Origin: Lactarius indigo
Lineage: Eukaryota > Basidiomycota > Agaricomycetes > Russulales > Russulaceae
Direction of reading: 5' to 3'
Length of the DNA stretch: 64,000 nucleotides
Assembly (NCBI GenBank): GCA_025766275.1
Contig: JAFKAC010000121.1
Coordinates: 1-64,000 of the forward strand
The notes beneath the pieces were generated by a model. The model had not been told where the DNA came from, ran no database searches, and saw only the letters and a program-made list of their open reading frames with translations. Positions 1 to 10,337 of the stretch are shown piece after piece (position 1 is the stretch's first letter; each line of letters starts with the position of its first letter). Position numbers and translations under genes: made by a program.

Positions 1-69
1 GAGAGGGCTAACGTCTTTGAGCGGATTAGCGATGAGCAGTCTACATGGACGGCGAGGGACTTTCGGTGA
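1..69 (+). pseudogene. Element A: last codons of Ty3/gypsy polyprotein (partial)
   Basis: Open frame from base 1 to the TGA at 67-69, reading ERANVFERISDEQ and ending ARDFR. It matches the C-terminal ends of elements B (stop at 2413), C (stop at 5337) and F, so it is the tail of the post-chromodomain extension of a chromovirus polyprotein. The rest of element A lies left of the window. The polypurine tract AAAAGGGGG (88-96) and the 3' LTR follow at once, fixing the orientation. Confidence 0.85.
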
Positions 70-87
70 GTCTGGGGACTCACGCTG

Positions 88-96
88 AAAAGGGGG
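88..96 (+). other. Polypurine tract of element A
   Basis: AAAAGGGGG lies immediately before TGA and the LTR start TGTTACGG. The same tract precedes the 3' LTRs of B (2432-2440), C (5354-5363, one variant base), E (17094-17102) and F (59299-59307, minus). It is the expected plus-strand priming site. Confidence 0.8.
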
Positions 97-99
97 TGA

Positions 100-562
100 T
101 GTTACGGTTTCACCTCGGACCCTTACTGTACCGGTTGTGGCTACGGCTGTAAGGTATATTAGTCACGGACTCGGGGTTTATGGTAGGAGTTAGGCGTTGA
201 GGGATGACTCGATCCTAGTACAGGTAGTAGTAGTATTAGGATTGCGGTACTTATGCGATACGTTGGACGCTACGATACGGTGACTCATAGCAGCGCTTGA
301 AAGCCTGCTCTTCTTGTATTTAAGGTAGCTGCGGAAGACCAAGATACGCCATCTTGGTCTTCTTCAATCGTCACTTCAAGCCTTTTCCATTCTCATCTCT
401 AAAGACGCGCCTTCCATCAAGGAAAGAGCCTTATCCAAATCCTAGTGTCTGCGTACATCTAGAACCCGCCTTCGAGCCATACGCCTTTGCGCGTGATCAG
501 CTAAGTCATAAGAGTCGCCTTAAATCAAGCTCAAGTCGAGCTAACGTCGTGACGGCGTTACA
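100..562 (+). mobile_element. Element A 3' LTR (Ty3/gypsy, 463 bp)
   Basis: Starts TGTTACGG after the polypurine tract and ends GCGTTACA, giving TG..CA termini. The TATA-like TATTTAAG starts at 317, and the inverted pair AAGACCAAGAT (335-345) / ATCTTGGTCTT (351-361) follows. ATCTTGGTCTT starts 34 nt after the TATA start and is the likely transcript 5' end. TGACTCAT at 281-288 is a bZIP-type site. The LTR abuts the integrase frame of element B at 563, so A was inserted into B; the predicted TSD is CATGA (563-567), whose partner is off-window. Confidence 0.85.
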
Positions 563-2413
563 CATGAATACACGAAGCAATCCCCATTCATGCTCTTGAT
601 GGGGTATAACCCAACGACTGATTGGACGGATAAGCCATCCCCAATTCCAAATGTGATCACCAGATTGACACAATTGAAGGAAGCACGTCAGCTGGCCCAG
701 GACCTCATCAAAAAGGCACAAGATAGCTGGATCCGGCATAAAGACACCCCACACTACCAAATTGGCGATCAAGTATGGTTAGAAGGAAAGCACTTACGGA
801 CCAATCAACCCACAGCAAAATTAGCGGTGCGACGCCATGGACCGTTCAAAGTAATCCAGGTGATGTCCCCTTACAATTACCGCCTCGAACTTCCCACACA
901 GTGGAGCATTCATCCAGTGTTTCACATCGATCTTCTCACACCATACAAAAGCACCGCCTTTCACAGTGAGAACTTCCCACGTCCACCGCCGGATCTCGTG
1001 GAAGGTGAAGAAGAATATGAAGTCGAGGCCGTTCTAGATTCCCGGCATTTCGGCAGAAGGAGGAAGCTTCAGTATCTGATCAAATGGAAGGGGTACCCAG
1101 ACTCGGAGAACCAGTGGGTCGATAAGGATGACATATTCGCCCCGGAAGCAATAAAGAAATATCAAACGGGCCGGACGACCGCGCGACATCTTAAAAGCCA
1201 GCCCATGGACGACCAGGGAGAGTATCACTCTTACATTCGATCCTCTCAAACCTCTATGCCCACTTCTCCTCTTAGACATGTCACCACGGCGATCCTCCTC
1301 GACCAAGTCGCACAAGACGCCGCCAACCTCATCGAAGACGACCAAGAAACCGTGGTTCAACAGGTCCAGCTCACTCCGTACACACCTGCAAACTTGCGAA
1401 TGGGGCATATCACCGCTCAAGAATGGGCTAATGTCCTACAGAGGTTCCCCGACCCGACTCAACAGCCCGACGACGAGCAGCAGCATGCCGTCCCTCACAT
1501 CTTCCGAGACGACGACGGCAATCGGGAACCCATTGCGGTCATCCCCCCAGGTGACGACCTCATCGGCACAAGGGGAATTCTCCCTGCCGACCATCCCCTC
1601 GAAGACCCAACAGGAGTTAGAAGCAGCGGAGGACTGGCGGAGGGCGGCGAAGGAGTGGGCCGACGAACAACTGCGCTTAGCGCAGAGGAGATTGAGCGAG
1701 TTGCGGCAGTGCAGGCAACGCTCCCTCATGACAAGACTCACGCTCACGACGAGGATTACTACCCGGTCAGACACCCCCTCCTTCGAACGCACAGCCACCC
1801 TACTAATCCCCGAATCACCCCATGGCTCGTTCACACCGACGGAACCGCCATGTCTCGAGGACGTGTGCGACTGCCCGGCGTCGCATTTCACACCCCCATT
1901 ACGCACAACGACGACCCTGCGCAGGTCCTTGCGCCTGAAGGGTTCAGGGCGAATTGACAGCCCCATTACATTCACTTCCCCATCACCGGACCCGACGGCA
2001 TAGAGAGGAATGCCAGTCACGTACAGATTGTCGGAGGTGCGAACCCTTTTGTGCTGGGACTCATTCCCGGATCCCCTCATCTCTACGGCAAACCCCTCTA
2101 CGCTCACCCGATGCTATCGGCTGCGGGACGCGCCTTCATCGCCCACGAGGACTTGGTCATCCTCGCTTCCGACAAAATCACCGACCGTGCACTTAACCGC
2201 ATTGGGGATGAGTCCCTCACTGCGGAGGTAACGTGTTACCGGGCGGCCGCTTATGAAGAAGAAAGGCTCGCGGCCCGCATCCGTCAACTCCAGGCCATGT
2301 GGCTGTCGGCGAGGGATGACAAGCGGGATTGCATCTACCGACTAGAGAGGGCTAACGTATTCGAGAGGATCAGCGATGAGCAGTTGACTTGGGCGGTGCG
2401 AGACTTTCGGTGA
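563..2413 (+). pseudogene. Element B: 3' part of chromovirus pol (integrase end, chromodomain, extension)
   Basis: A single frame runs from the LTR A junction to the TGA at 2411-2413, with one internal TGA (1955-1957) where E has Arg. It opens inside the integrase C-terminal domain (LLMGYNP at about 593, then KHLRTNQPTAKLA and the VMSPYNYRLELPTQWS core). The chromodomain follows at about 1015-1175 (YEVEAVLDSRHFGRR, LIKWKGYPDSENQW). After it comes the ~410-residue extension shared with C, E and F, ending in a charged coiled-coil-like segment. The 5' part of B was displaced off-window by insertion of A. The integrase catalytic core is not present, so this piece is not functional. Confidence 0.9.
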
Positions 2414-2443
2414 GTCTGGGGTCTCACGCTGAAAAGGGGGTGA

Positions 2444-2901
2444 TGTTACGGTTGCACGCATTGGACCCTTACTGTACCGGTTGTGACTACGGCGGTAAGG
2501 TAGATTAGTCACAGACTTGGCAATTACGATAGGAGTTAGGCGTTGAGGGATGACTCGATCCTAGTACAGGTAGTAGTAGTATTAGGATTGCGGTACTTAC
2601 GCGATACGTTGGACGCTACGATACGGTGACTCATAGCAGCGCTTGAAAGCCTGCTTTTCTTGTATTTAAGGTAGCTGCAGAAGACCAAGATACGCCATCT
2701 TGGTCTTCTTCAATCGTCACTTCCTTGTTCCCACATCTTCGACGTCTTTACCCCAATTCAACCAAGGGGGTATTGTAGTAATCCTAGTGTCTTCGAACAT
2801 CTAGAAGTTGCCTTCGTGCCATACGCCCTACGGCGTGATTAGCTAAGTTGCCAAGTCACCTTACGGAGCTCAAGTCGAGCTAACGTCGTGACAGCATTAC
2901 A
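2444..2901 (+). mobile_element. Element B 3' LTR (458 bp)
   Basis: TGTTACGG..CATTACA, same subfamily as the A LTR and the solo LTR at 57460. TATTTAAG starts at 2663 and ATCTTGGTCTT at 2697, again 34 nt apart. The right edge joins directly to the integrase zinc-finger frame of element C at 2902, showing B was inserted into C. Predicted TSD CCAGG (2902-2906); the partner copy is off-window. Confidence 0.85.
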
Positions 2902-5337
2902 CCAGGTATCGCGAGAACACAACGAATTCTGGAAAGGCATTACTGGTGGCCACGACTGCGAAGAGATGTATACGAATACGTGCAGGGATGTGCAGAGTGC
3001 CAACAGAACAAGGTCAACACGAGACCAATCCGTGCGGCCTTGCACCCCATAACACCAATCCTCGAGGCCACTCCGTTTCAAACAGTAGCGCTGGACTTCA
3101 TCACCAAATTACCTGCGTCATGAGGGTACGATAGCATACTGACGGTGACCGACCATGACTGCACCAAGGCGTCCATCTTCATACCTTGTAAAGAAGAGAT
3201 CACCGCCGAAGAGACGGCAGCCCTGTACATCAATCATGTCTTCAAGCGATACGGGTTACCGCGTAAGGTGATTAGCGACCGGGACCCCTGATTCATGTCA
3301 AAATTCACCTGAGAAGTATGCCACATCCTCGGGATCCAGCAAAACATATCTACGGCCTATCACCCACATACCGACGGTCAGTCAGAAAGAACCAATCAGT
3401 GGTTGGAACAATATCTGCGCTTCTGGGTAAACGAGCGTCAAGATAACTGGACCGCTTATCTGCCAATTGCCGAATTCGTGCACAACAATTGGCCCCATGA
3501 GCACACTAAACGTTCGCCGTTCCACCTCCTGATGGGATATGACCCACAAGCCGATTGGACCGATAAGCCTTCGCCCATTCCCCGGGTCACCGCGAGACTG
3601 ACACAACTGAAAGAGGCTAGGGACGACGCCCAACGCCTGATGAAGAAGGCACAAGAGGCTTGGGTGCACAACAAAGATACGCCCAAGTTCCGCGTCAACG
3701 ACCTTGTATGGCTTGAAGGAAAACACTTGCGAACCAATCAGCCCACGGCCAAATTAGCGGCGCGATGCCACGGTCCCTTTAAGATAACTCAGGTGATGTC
3801 GCCCTATAATTATCGACTTGATCTTCCCACGCAATGGAGCATCCACCCAGTGTTCCACATCGATCTTCTCATGCCATACAAACAAACCCCTTTCCATGGC
3901 GAAAACTTCCCGCGACCCCCGCCGGAGCTGATCAATGGGGAGGAAGAATACGAAGTCGAGGCCATTCTGGACTCTCGGCATTTCGGCAGAAGAAAACGCC
4001 TCCAATACCTCGTCAAATGGAAGGGCTACTCGGACTCGGAGAATCAGTGGGTCAATAAGGACGACGTCTTTGCACCCGAGGCAATCCGCCTATATCAGGA
4101 AGCACGAACACACGGGCAACAAGTTAAAACGAGCAGAATCAAGGTCGAGGAAAGTCACTCCTCATCCCTCCGTTCTATCACTACTCTCATGCCCACTTCC
4201 CCACTGCATCATGTCACACAAGTGCAACTCCTTGACTCCCTCACAGACAACGCCAGGGCCCTCCTCACCGAAGACGACGAGACTGAGGTTCCCAACACCC
4301 AAATCACCCCGTACACACCTATCGGCCAGCCAGAGGGCCGTATCACCGCGCAAGAATGGGCCAATGTACTCGCCCGATTCCCAGACCCCACTCAACAGCC
4401 CGACGACGAATCCGCCGTCGTCCACATCTTCCGAAACGACAATGGTGAGCGCGAACCCATTGCCATCATCCCCCCGAGTGACGACCTCATCGGCGTTCGC
4501 GGAATTTTCCCGCGCAATGACAAGCGTTCAAGCTCTCCTGGAGTACGAACTGGAGGGGTGGAGGAAGGTAGCGGCGGCGTGGCAGAAGGAACAGCTTGAC
4601 TCAGCCACGGCCCGACTGAGAGAGATGCGCGAGCGGCAGCAGCGATGGCGGCAGCTGAGGCTGGCTATGACGGCGAAGATTACTACCTGGCGAGACATCC
4701 CTTCTTACGAACGAAATGCGACCCTGATCATCCCCTTGTCACACCTTGGCTCGTCAACACCGACGGGTCCCCCATGTATCGAGGACGTGTGCGCGTGCCT
4801 GGTGCCACCGATCACCGTCCATTCACCGCCGCCGACGACCCCGCGCATGTCATTGCGCCTGAGGGGTTCAGGGCGAACCGACGACCCCATTACATTTGAT
4901 ACCCCATCACCGGGCCTGACGGAGTAGAGAGGGACGTGTCCCACGTGCAGATCATCGGAGGGGCGGACCCCATTATATTAGGGGTCATACCGGGCTCTCC
5001 CCATGTGTATGGTAAGCCCCTTTATGCCGAACCCCACGTCGACGCCGCGCGTCGCCCCACGTATCCGCACAAAGACCTCGTCATCTTCACTGCGGACCGC
5101 ATTACGGACCGTGCCCTCAACCGCATCAACGACGAGACCCTCACCGTGGAGGTCACGCGCTACCGCACGGCCAGCTTCGAGCTGGAATGACTTCACGCCA
5201 GGGTGGCACAGCTTCGTGCGATGATCGCCTGCGCGCAAGATGACAAGCGCGACTCCATCTATCGATTGGAGTGCGCCACCGCGCTCGAGCGGATTGCCGA
5301 CGAACAGAGGGATTGGCAGCTGAGGGACTTCCGGTGA
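2902..5337 (+). pseudogene. Element C: integrase to C-terminus of chromovirus pol
   Basis: One uninterrupted frame apart from six TGA codons at 3121, 3289, 3310, 4597, 4897 and 5188; no frameshift was found. It starts in the integrase HHCC finger (RHYWWPRLRRDVYEYVQGC), then the core ([30 protein letters not shown]), the C-terminal domain, a chromodomain at about 3940-4110 (YEVEAILDSRHFGRR, LVKWKGYSDSENQW) and the shared extension (HVQIIGGADP, GSPHVYGKPLY). At the comparable positions element F or E usually has Arg (CGA), so the stops look like CpG transitions. The 5' half is displaced by insertion of B. Confidence 0.92.
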
Positions 5338-5366
5338 TTCGGGGTCTCACGCTAAAAGGGAGGTGA

Positions 5367-5915
5367 TGTTACAATTCGAGTACGAGGACTGACGGATGAG
5401 GCTGTACACCCTTACTGTACCGGTTGCAACTACGGCGGTAAGGTAGATTAGTTGCGGACTTAACCACGGTGATATGGTAGTGCGATAGGTGATACGAGTA
5501 TGATAGATGACTGAGCGGTGCCTGGATGACTCAATACTAGTACAGGTACTAGTAGTATTGGTGTTGCGTTGTTTCTGCGATACGTTGGATGCTTACTTAC
5601 TGTGACTCATAGCAGCGCTTCTAAGCCTGCTCGACTTGTATTTAAACTGTCTTGTGAAGACCAAGATACGCCATCTTGGTCTTCTTGAATTGTCACTTGT
5701 TTTCTCTCTCTCTCTCTCTCTCTTCGTCTCCGCTCTCGCTTCCAAGAAGTGTCCGACTACGTTCGTGACTAAGACAACAGCTTGCCAGTGTACCTCCGCG
5801 TATTCACCAAGGCAAGGACTTGGACCTCCACATCTTCAAGCCAGCAGACTGTCATACCGCTAAGTTGTTACCACCATCCGAGCTCAAGTCGAGCTAATGT
5901 CGTGACGACGTTACA
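5367..5915 (+). mobile_element. Element C 3' LTR (549 bp)
   Basis: TGTTACAA..CGTTACA. A longer subfamily with a CT microsatellite (about 5704-5722), like the D and F LTRs. TATTTAAA starts at 5639 and ATCTTGGT at 5673 (34 nt). The right edge meets the protease frame of element D, which is on the other strand. Predicted TSD CCATG (5916-5920). Confidence 0.85.
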
Positions 5916-6287
5916 CCATGGGTAGCCCAGCACCATGTCTTCGTTTCCAAGGTCCGTGATTAGAAAGGTCATCTTCTTTATCTGTTGGCACGTTTTCACT
6001 TCCAGGTTAATGTAATTAACCCAGCTTTGTTTTCTGTGTTGTTGATATTCCATATCTTATGAGGTGTTTCTAGTTGCTGTACCTGGAGTCCTGTCCGAGC
6101 TGCCATGTGTGGTTGGATGAAGTTGTCTGTTGCTCCAGAGTCGACCAGGGTGTTGGTTTCAGTCATTTTGTAATTTGTGCGAATAGTCACTGGAATTCAG
6201 AGGGATCGATGGAGAGTTGTTACTATTACAGAATTACATTTTAAAGCCCTCACCCAGACTGATGGGTTCAGGCACCCTGAAAACCCT
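5916..6287 (-). pseudogene. Element D: start of pol, retroviral-type aspartic protease
   Basis: Minus-strand reading from the slip site at 6282-6288 toward 5916. The segment after the slip (GFSGCLNPSVWVRAL) matches the same region of E (GFSGHLNPLAWVRAV), so it is translated. The protease motif LVDSGATDNFI follows, and the segment ends FLITDLGNEDMVLGYPW where C is inserted. A TGA near 6191 and a 1-nt indel near 6000-6020 break the frame. RT, RNase H, integrase and the 3' LTR of D must lie left of the window, beyond the nested A/B/C stack. Confidence 0.85.
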
Positions 6288-6288
6288 C
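6282..6288 (-). promoter_or_regulatory. Candidate -1 ribosomal frameshift heptamer (element D)
   Basis: GGGTTTT on the minus strand, phased as G GGT TTT in the gag frame, 12 nt before the gag stop. The identical site in the identical phase is found in E (12280-12286). The -1 frame downstream is conserved as protein between D and E. Confidence 0.65.
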
Positions 6289-8312
6289 TTTTCCCCATAG
6301 GTCTTGGAGAATGAGGTCCTTCACTTCATCCGTGCTATTGGCCACCTGTGTGAGCCACTCCTTCGCTTGTTCTCCTGCCGTTTTTGTTGTGGCCGTGTTT
6401 ATTTGTGGCATTGGTGTGATGCTGGGCGCAGGTGACATGTACCCTGGTAGGGACAGTTCGTATTGTGACACCGGTCCCTGTGCGTATCCAGCAGTTTCGG
6501 TCATATGACTGCTCAATGGGGCATTTGGCTGCCACTGTCTCTGTGTGCAGGGGTTGGGACAGTTTTGTGAGAGGTGGCCCGGAGCGTTGCAATTATAACA
6601 GAGCACGTTCCTTAGGTCCCTCCGAGACCCCCCTCTTCCTCGTCCTCTTGCACCCGGCCCTCCTCTTGGCAGGAATGGTGGTGGTGGCCATGTGTAAGGC
6701 GGCTTGCTGTAGTCTATTTCTTCGGATCCTGCAAGTCATACTTGGGCACAATCTGCGGAGGTATCCATCGCCCATGGGTTTGTCTGTGGTAGGTTCTGCG
6801 GGAGAGTCCATCCCACATTCCCACTTTGCTTCTTCAGCTGTGCTTGAGTATTCTTGTGTTCATTGAGCCTCGCTTTGAGGTGTATGTAGTTTTTTTGCCT
6901 CTTGAGGACTGCTCTTTTCCAGTCGTCGAACGTGACTGGGTCATCAAATTGGAAGGTGTTCTTGAACAACTCCTTGGGTAGACCCGATGTGAAGAGGTCG
7001 ATCGTTTGTGGTTCATTGAGTCGGTAGTGAGCCTTCCGTGCAAGTTGTTCAAAGTCGTTGACGTACTTATCAATGTCCTCTCCCACCATCTGAAATCCTT
7101 TCCATAGTATTGCTTGCGCTTGTTCTCGTTCGAGCGTATTTTCGAACCTTTGGCTGAAGCTGTCGGCTACGGCTTCCCATAATTCTCTTGTGTAGGGACT
7201 GATCCCTTGTTGTATTTGCCTATTGAGCCAATTGAGGAACGACAGGACCCATTAGCTCACTGCTCCTCCCTTAATATAAGAGAGGAATAGGAGACATCGC
7301 CGGTAGTTGTTGTGCATGATAGGGGCATCCAAGTTCATGCCCCAATAGATGTGCCACTGCGTTAGGAACTGATCTACTTTGAGTCTGTCTCCATCGAAAA
7401 TAGAGGGAGGCTCGCCGGTTAATTTTTCATGGTGTCCTCCACCTCTGCCTCCGTCGCCCCCTCTGCCTCCTCCACCTCCTGGTGGTCTGGTGGGTGGCCC
7501 TCCTCCTGGGTTGGGGGGTCCAGTGCGTATGTCAAATGGTATCCCGCCTCCCAGTGGTTGTGGCGGGTCTCCCCCTGGTCCTCCTATGCCGGGTGGTAGT
7601 TCTAATGTGGGTTGTCTTCCGGATGGGGGGTCCCCTCGGTCGGATCCTATAGCTCTGAATATTGCGGCATCATCGGTGGTCATTTGAACGCCAGTTTCAG
7701 GATTAATGGGCATAAGAATTTCTCTGGCTTCTTGTCGTATCGCACGCGATTCTTCTAGTGCAACCTCTTCCATTGCTTGCGTAAGGGTGGCCATGATGGC
7801 TGGTGATCGTATGTGAATCGGCTCTGGTTCTGTGATGTGGGCAGACTCAGCTCATTCGATGAGAAGATCTTGTATCACTCCTCCACTGCTCTCTGTTTGT
7901 TCTGGCTGTCGTCCTTCGTCTTCCCCGCTTTGTCCAGTTTCATCTGTGACTGCTTCTCCGGTTGTATGTTCTTGCAGTTGTCCATCAATAGGACCCCAGT
8001 CTGCTCGGCTGTTGAGCTCTCTTGCGTCAATGTCACAATGGTACCTTGGTCTGGCTGGGCGTACTATGTCCCAGCAGGAATCTATCAGATTCCACGTAAC
8101 TTCTGTCCAACACAGGTGGTCGAAGTTGAACTCAACTGGTCTAAACCATGTAGGTCCGTTGAACTCTACAAAGTATCCAGTTTCTTCTTGCCTTTCTCTC
8201 CAACTAGCCGCTCCAAGGAAGTGTGTTGGTACGTTGCGATCTCCTCTTCTAGTTAGCGCGTAAGGACAAAAACTCGTCCACTGATCTCTTGTTGTTACGG
8301 CCACGATGGTGG

Positions 8313-8323
8313 ATCTTGGTCTT
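8313..8323 (-). other. Self-priming primer-binding site, element D
   Basis: On the minus strand AAGACCAAGAT lies 2 nt inside the 5' LTR. It is the exact complement of ATCTTGGTCTT, which starts at 8543 in the D LTR, 34 nt after the TATA start (8577). I see no tRNA 3'-end complement at this place. Confidence 0.75.
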
Positions 8324-8325
8324 AA

Positions 8326-8853
8326 TGTAACGTCATCACGACGTTGGCTCGACTTGAGCTTTGGTAGGCGATAACAACTCTGCGATTGGTCACGACGATG
8401 CGGAGGTCCGTGCTCTTGCCTTAGTGAATACTTGGAGGTACACTGGCAAGCGTTGCTGACTCTTGGAGACGTAGAGGGAATAGGAAGAGAGAGAGAGAGA
8501 GAAAGAGAACAAAACACAAGTGACGATTCAAGAAGACCAAGATGGCGTATCTTGGTCTTCACAAACTATCTTAAATACAGATTGAGCAGGCTTTCAAGCG
8601 CTGCTATGAGTCACAGTAAGGTAGCGTCCAACATATTGCAGAAACATCGCAAACACTAATACTACTAGTACCTGTACTAGTATTGAGTCACCAAGGCACT
8701 GCTCAGTCAGCTATCGTGCACAATCACCTATTGCACCTATTGTAAAGGCCTACTGCTGAAAGTCCATGACTAATCTACCTTACCGCTGTAGTCACAACCA
8801 GTACAGTAAGGGTTCTCAAGCCGTGCTACCAGTCAAACAGTCGAAATGTAACA
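8326..8853 (-). mobile_element. Element D 5' LTR (528 bp, minus strand)
   Basis: On the minus strand it runs TGTTACA..GTTACA. It has the CT repeat (GA on plus at about 8488-8504), TATTTAA at 8577 and the hairpin pair at about 8533-8559. It is inserted into the DUF6698-type gene whose coding sequence resumes at 8854. Predicted TSD GCTGG (8854-8858); the partner is off-window because D is split by the nested stack. Confidence 0.85.
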
Positions 8854-9826
8854 GCTGGGGATTATGCTTGCCCTGAGTTCTCCATCAACCTTGACTATAT
8901 AGTAAGTCATCAATTGCCTCGTATTGTTTTGCTGACTTTCTGTCATCACAGATTGACACTGGTCGCAAGCAAGCACGCTGCGCAGATGTGAGTGGCATCC
9001 AAAGTTCTATTGGTCTGTGGCCTTGCATTGACTGGGAACCTGCGTTTCCTTGTTCACATCACCTCCTGGGTTTCAACCACCTTACATCTGGTAGGCTCCT
9101 GTGTCCTATCACATTCAATTGGGACAATGCCAAGTGAGTTTTTTTTTATTGGCTTGGACACCATATTCACTCAAGTCCTTAGTGTTCGTGAGGAACTTCA
9201 TCGTGGCATGCGAGAAATTACTGCCGCTGACCTTCCTTCCTTCCTTTGGCCAAAGGGAGTCTTCGAAATTCATGACTATTACAAGGGGTTTTTGCATAGC
9301 GATTTGCTCATTGTGGTGAACTTTTAAATTTGTTTGTGGATTCACCACACTAATGATGTGTTCTAGGCATACAAACACGTCTTTATTTCCCCAAGTTCTG
9401 AAAGAGTGGCAAACAGATCATCGCGTGGAGGAAATGCAGCCTTACATAACATAGACTGGGTGACATTCAAATCAATCGCCTACATTGCAACATTGGTAAG
9501 TGAGCTCTCTACATTTGTGAACTGAACTCATCAATGACGTGTAGGTTCGTTTTGCGCTCTCCAGCAACCCCATCTTTGTACCTGGCAGCTAAGACCCTGT
9601 GACAGGACAGCACACTGGTTTTCCGTACCATGGCTTCTATCATGAACTCCTTGTCTATAAGGATTTCATGGCGGTCGATGAGGAATTAGAAAGCCTCCTC
9701 CAGTGGTGGAATGAGTAAGTGGTTTTCCTATTTTCTATCTAGTCTATGCGCTAATCCAAATGTCAGGAAAATTTTCCCTCGCTCACTCTACAGTAACAGC
9801 AAGGATGTGAACTTGCACAGTGCAGG
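8854..9826 (+). pseudogene. DUF6698-type gene, main part, interrupted by D and E
   Basis: Spliced reading across introns at about 8902-8951, 9134-9176, 9310-9366, 9495-9544 and 9716-9767 gives CIDWEPAFPC, GRLLCPITFNWDNA, ADLPSFLWPKGVFEIHDYYK, GFLHSDLLI, AYKHVFISPSSER, SIAYIATLVRFALSSNPIF and LLQWWNEKIFPRSLYS. This order and these motifs fit the DUF6698 family of basidiomycete proteins; its function is unknown to me. One in-frame TAA (about 9589) suggests decay. Element D truncates the 5' side and E interrupts the last exon. Joining across E (9826 to 17607) continues the frame. Confidence 0.75.
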
Positions 9827-10322
9827 TGTTACAGTACGGACTCATCGATGACTCATGGCCAGTTATGACTACAGCCCAATAGTAGTATTAGTCATGGACA
9901 CTTACATCACATCAGTCAGCATAGTAGGTCGCATGTGATTGTGACTCATGTATGACTCATTCCTAGGATAGCTGTACTAGGGTTCGAGCTAGTTACGCTA
10001 TTGGTTACCTACTGTTCCAGTGGCGCTTTAAAGCCCGCATGTATCTGTATAAGTAGTTGTCTCGGAAGACCAAGAGTCCCCATCTTGGTCTTCTTCAATC
10101 CACCACTTGACTTGTTTCCTGTCTGCCTTAGTCTTGGACTAAGAGTGCTTCCACTACTATCCGCCAAGGGATAGTACTTCTTCATCTTCGCTGCAGCGTG
10201 TGCCAGTGTGCCCCTGTTCAGCTTGCGTTGGGTTGATACGAAGTCCCCATTTGCCTAGTCTTTGCTAAGTCAAATATGCCTACTTCAAGTCCAAGTTGGA
10301 CTAACGCCAGTGGAGCGTAACA
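9827..10322 (+). repeat. Element E 5' LTR
   Basis: TGTTACAG..GCGTAACA. It differs from the 3' LTR at 17 positions by my count; 16 are explained by CpG to TpG/CpA transitions. U3 holds three TGACTCAT octamers (9849-9856, 9942-9949, 9953-9960). Confidence 0.95.
10048..10092 (+). promoter_or_regulatory. Element E promoter core and predicted transcript start
   Basis: TATAAG starts at 10048. ATCTTGGTCTT starts at 10082, 34 nt downstream. The same 34-nt spacing holds in the A, B, C, D and F LTRs and in the solo LTR at 57460. An upstream arm AAGACCAAGA forms a hairpin with it at DNA level. Confidence 0.65.
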
Positions 10323-10324
10323 TT

Positions 10325-10335
10325 AAGACCAAGAT
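10325..10335 (+). other. Self-priming primer-binding site, element E
   Basis: AAGACCAAGAT begins 2 nt after the 5' LTR. It is a perfect 11-nt complement to the predicted first 11 nt of the element transcript (10082-10092). This matches the Tf1/Tf2 arrangement, in which the 5' end of the mRNA folds back and primes, rather than a tRNA site. Confidence 0.75.
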
Positions 10336-10337
10336 CC

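Larger units (their letters stand above)
6268..8325 (-). pseudogene. Element D: gag with extra N-terminal domain
   Basis: Minus-strand frame from the 5' LTR edge to the TGA at 6268, broken at 7852 (TGA), 7252 (TAA) and 6736 (TGA). Order: an N-terminal domain of about 110 residues (TRDQWTSF, GDRNVPTHFLGAA, TGYFVEFNGP, FDHLCWTEVTWN), an acidic linker, a Gly/Pro-rich stretch, the capsid-like gag domain (FLTQWHIYWGMNLDA, YRRCLLFLSYIKG) and a CCHC knuckle CYNCNAPGHLSQNC. The domain before the capsid is conserved in E, yet no ATG is seen at its start in either element, so the true start is unresolved. The protein should form the particle and bind RNA. Confidence 0.85.

Noticed and set aside
1278..2003. 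Second long ORF overlapping the pol C-terminus (also 3935-4927 and 59466-60431 partly)
   Set aside because: It is a shifted-frame shadow of the Pro/Ser/Thr-rich extension. The other frame carries the conserved motifs and the chromodomain. The exception is the part after 59850 in element F, where a deletion moves the true frame.
5700..5722. CT microsatellite as an independent locus
   Set aside because: It is part of the long LTR subfamily (C, D and F share it at the same place).
7379..7687. Pro/Gly-rich plus-strand ORF (also the 11029-11288 minus ORFs)
   Set aside because: Antisense of the Gly/Pro-rich linker of gag in D and E; low complexity keeps it open.
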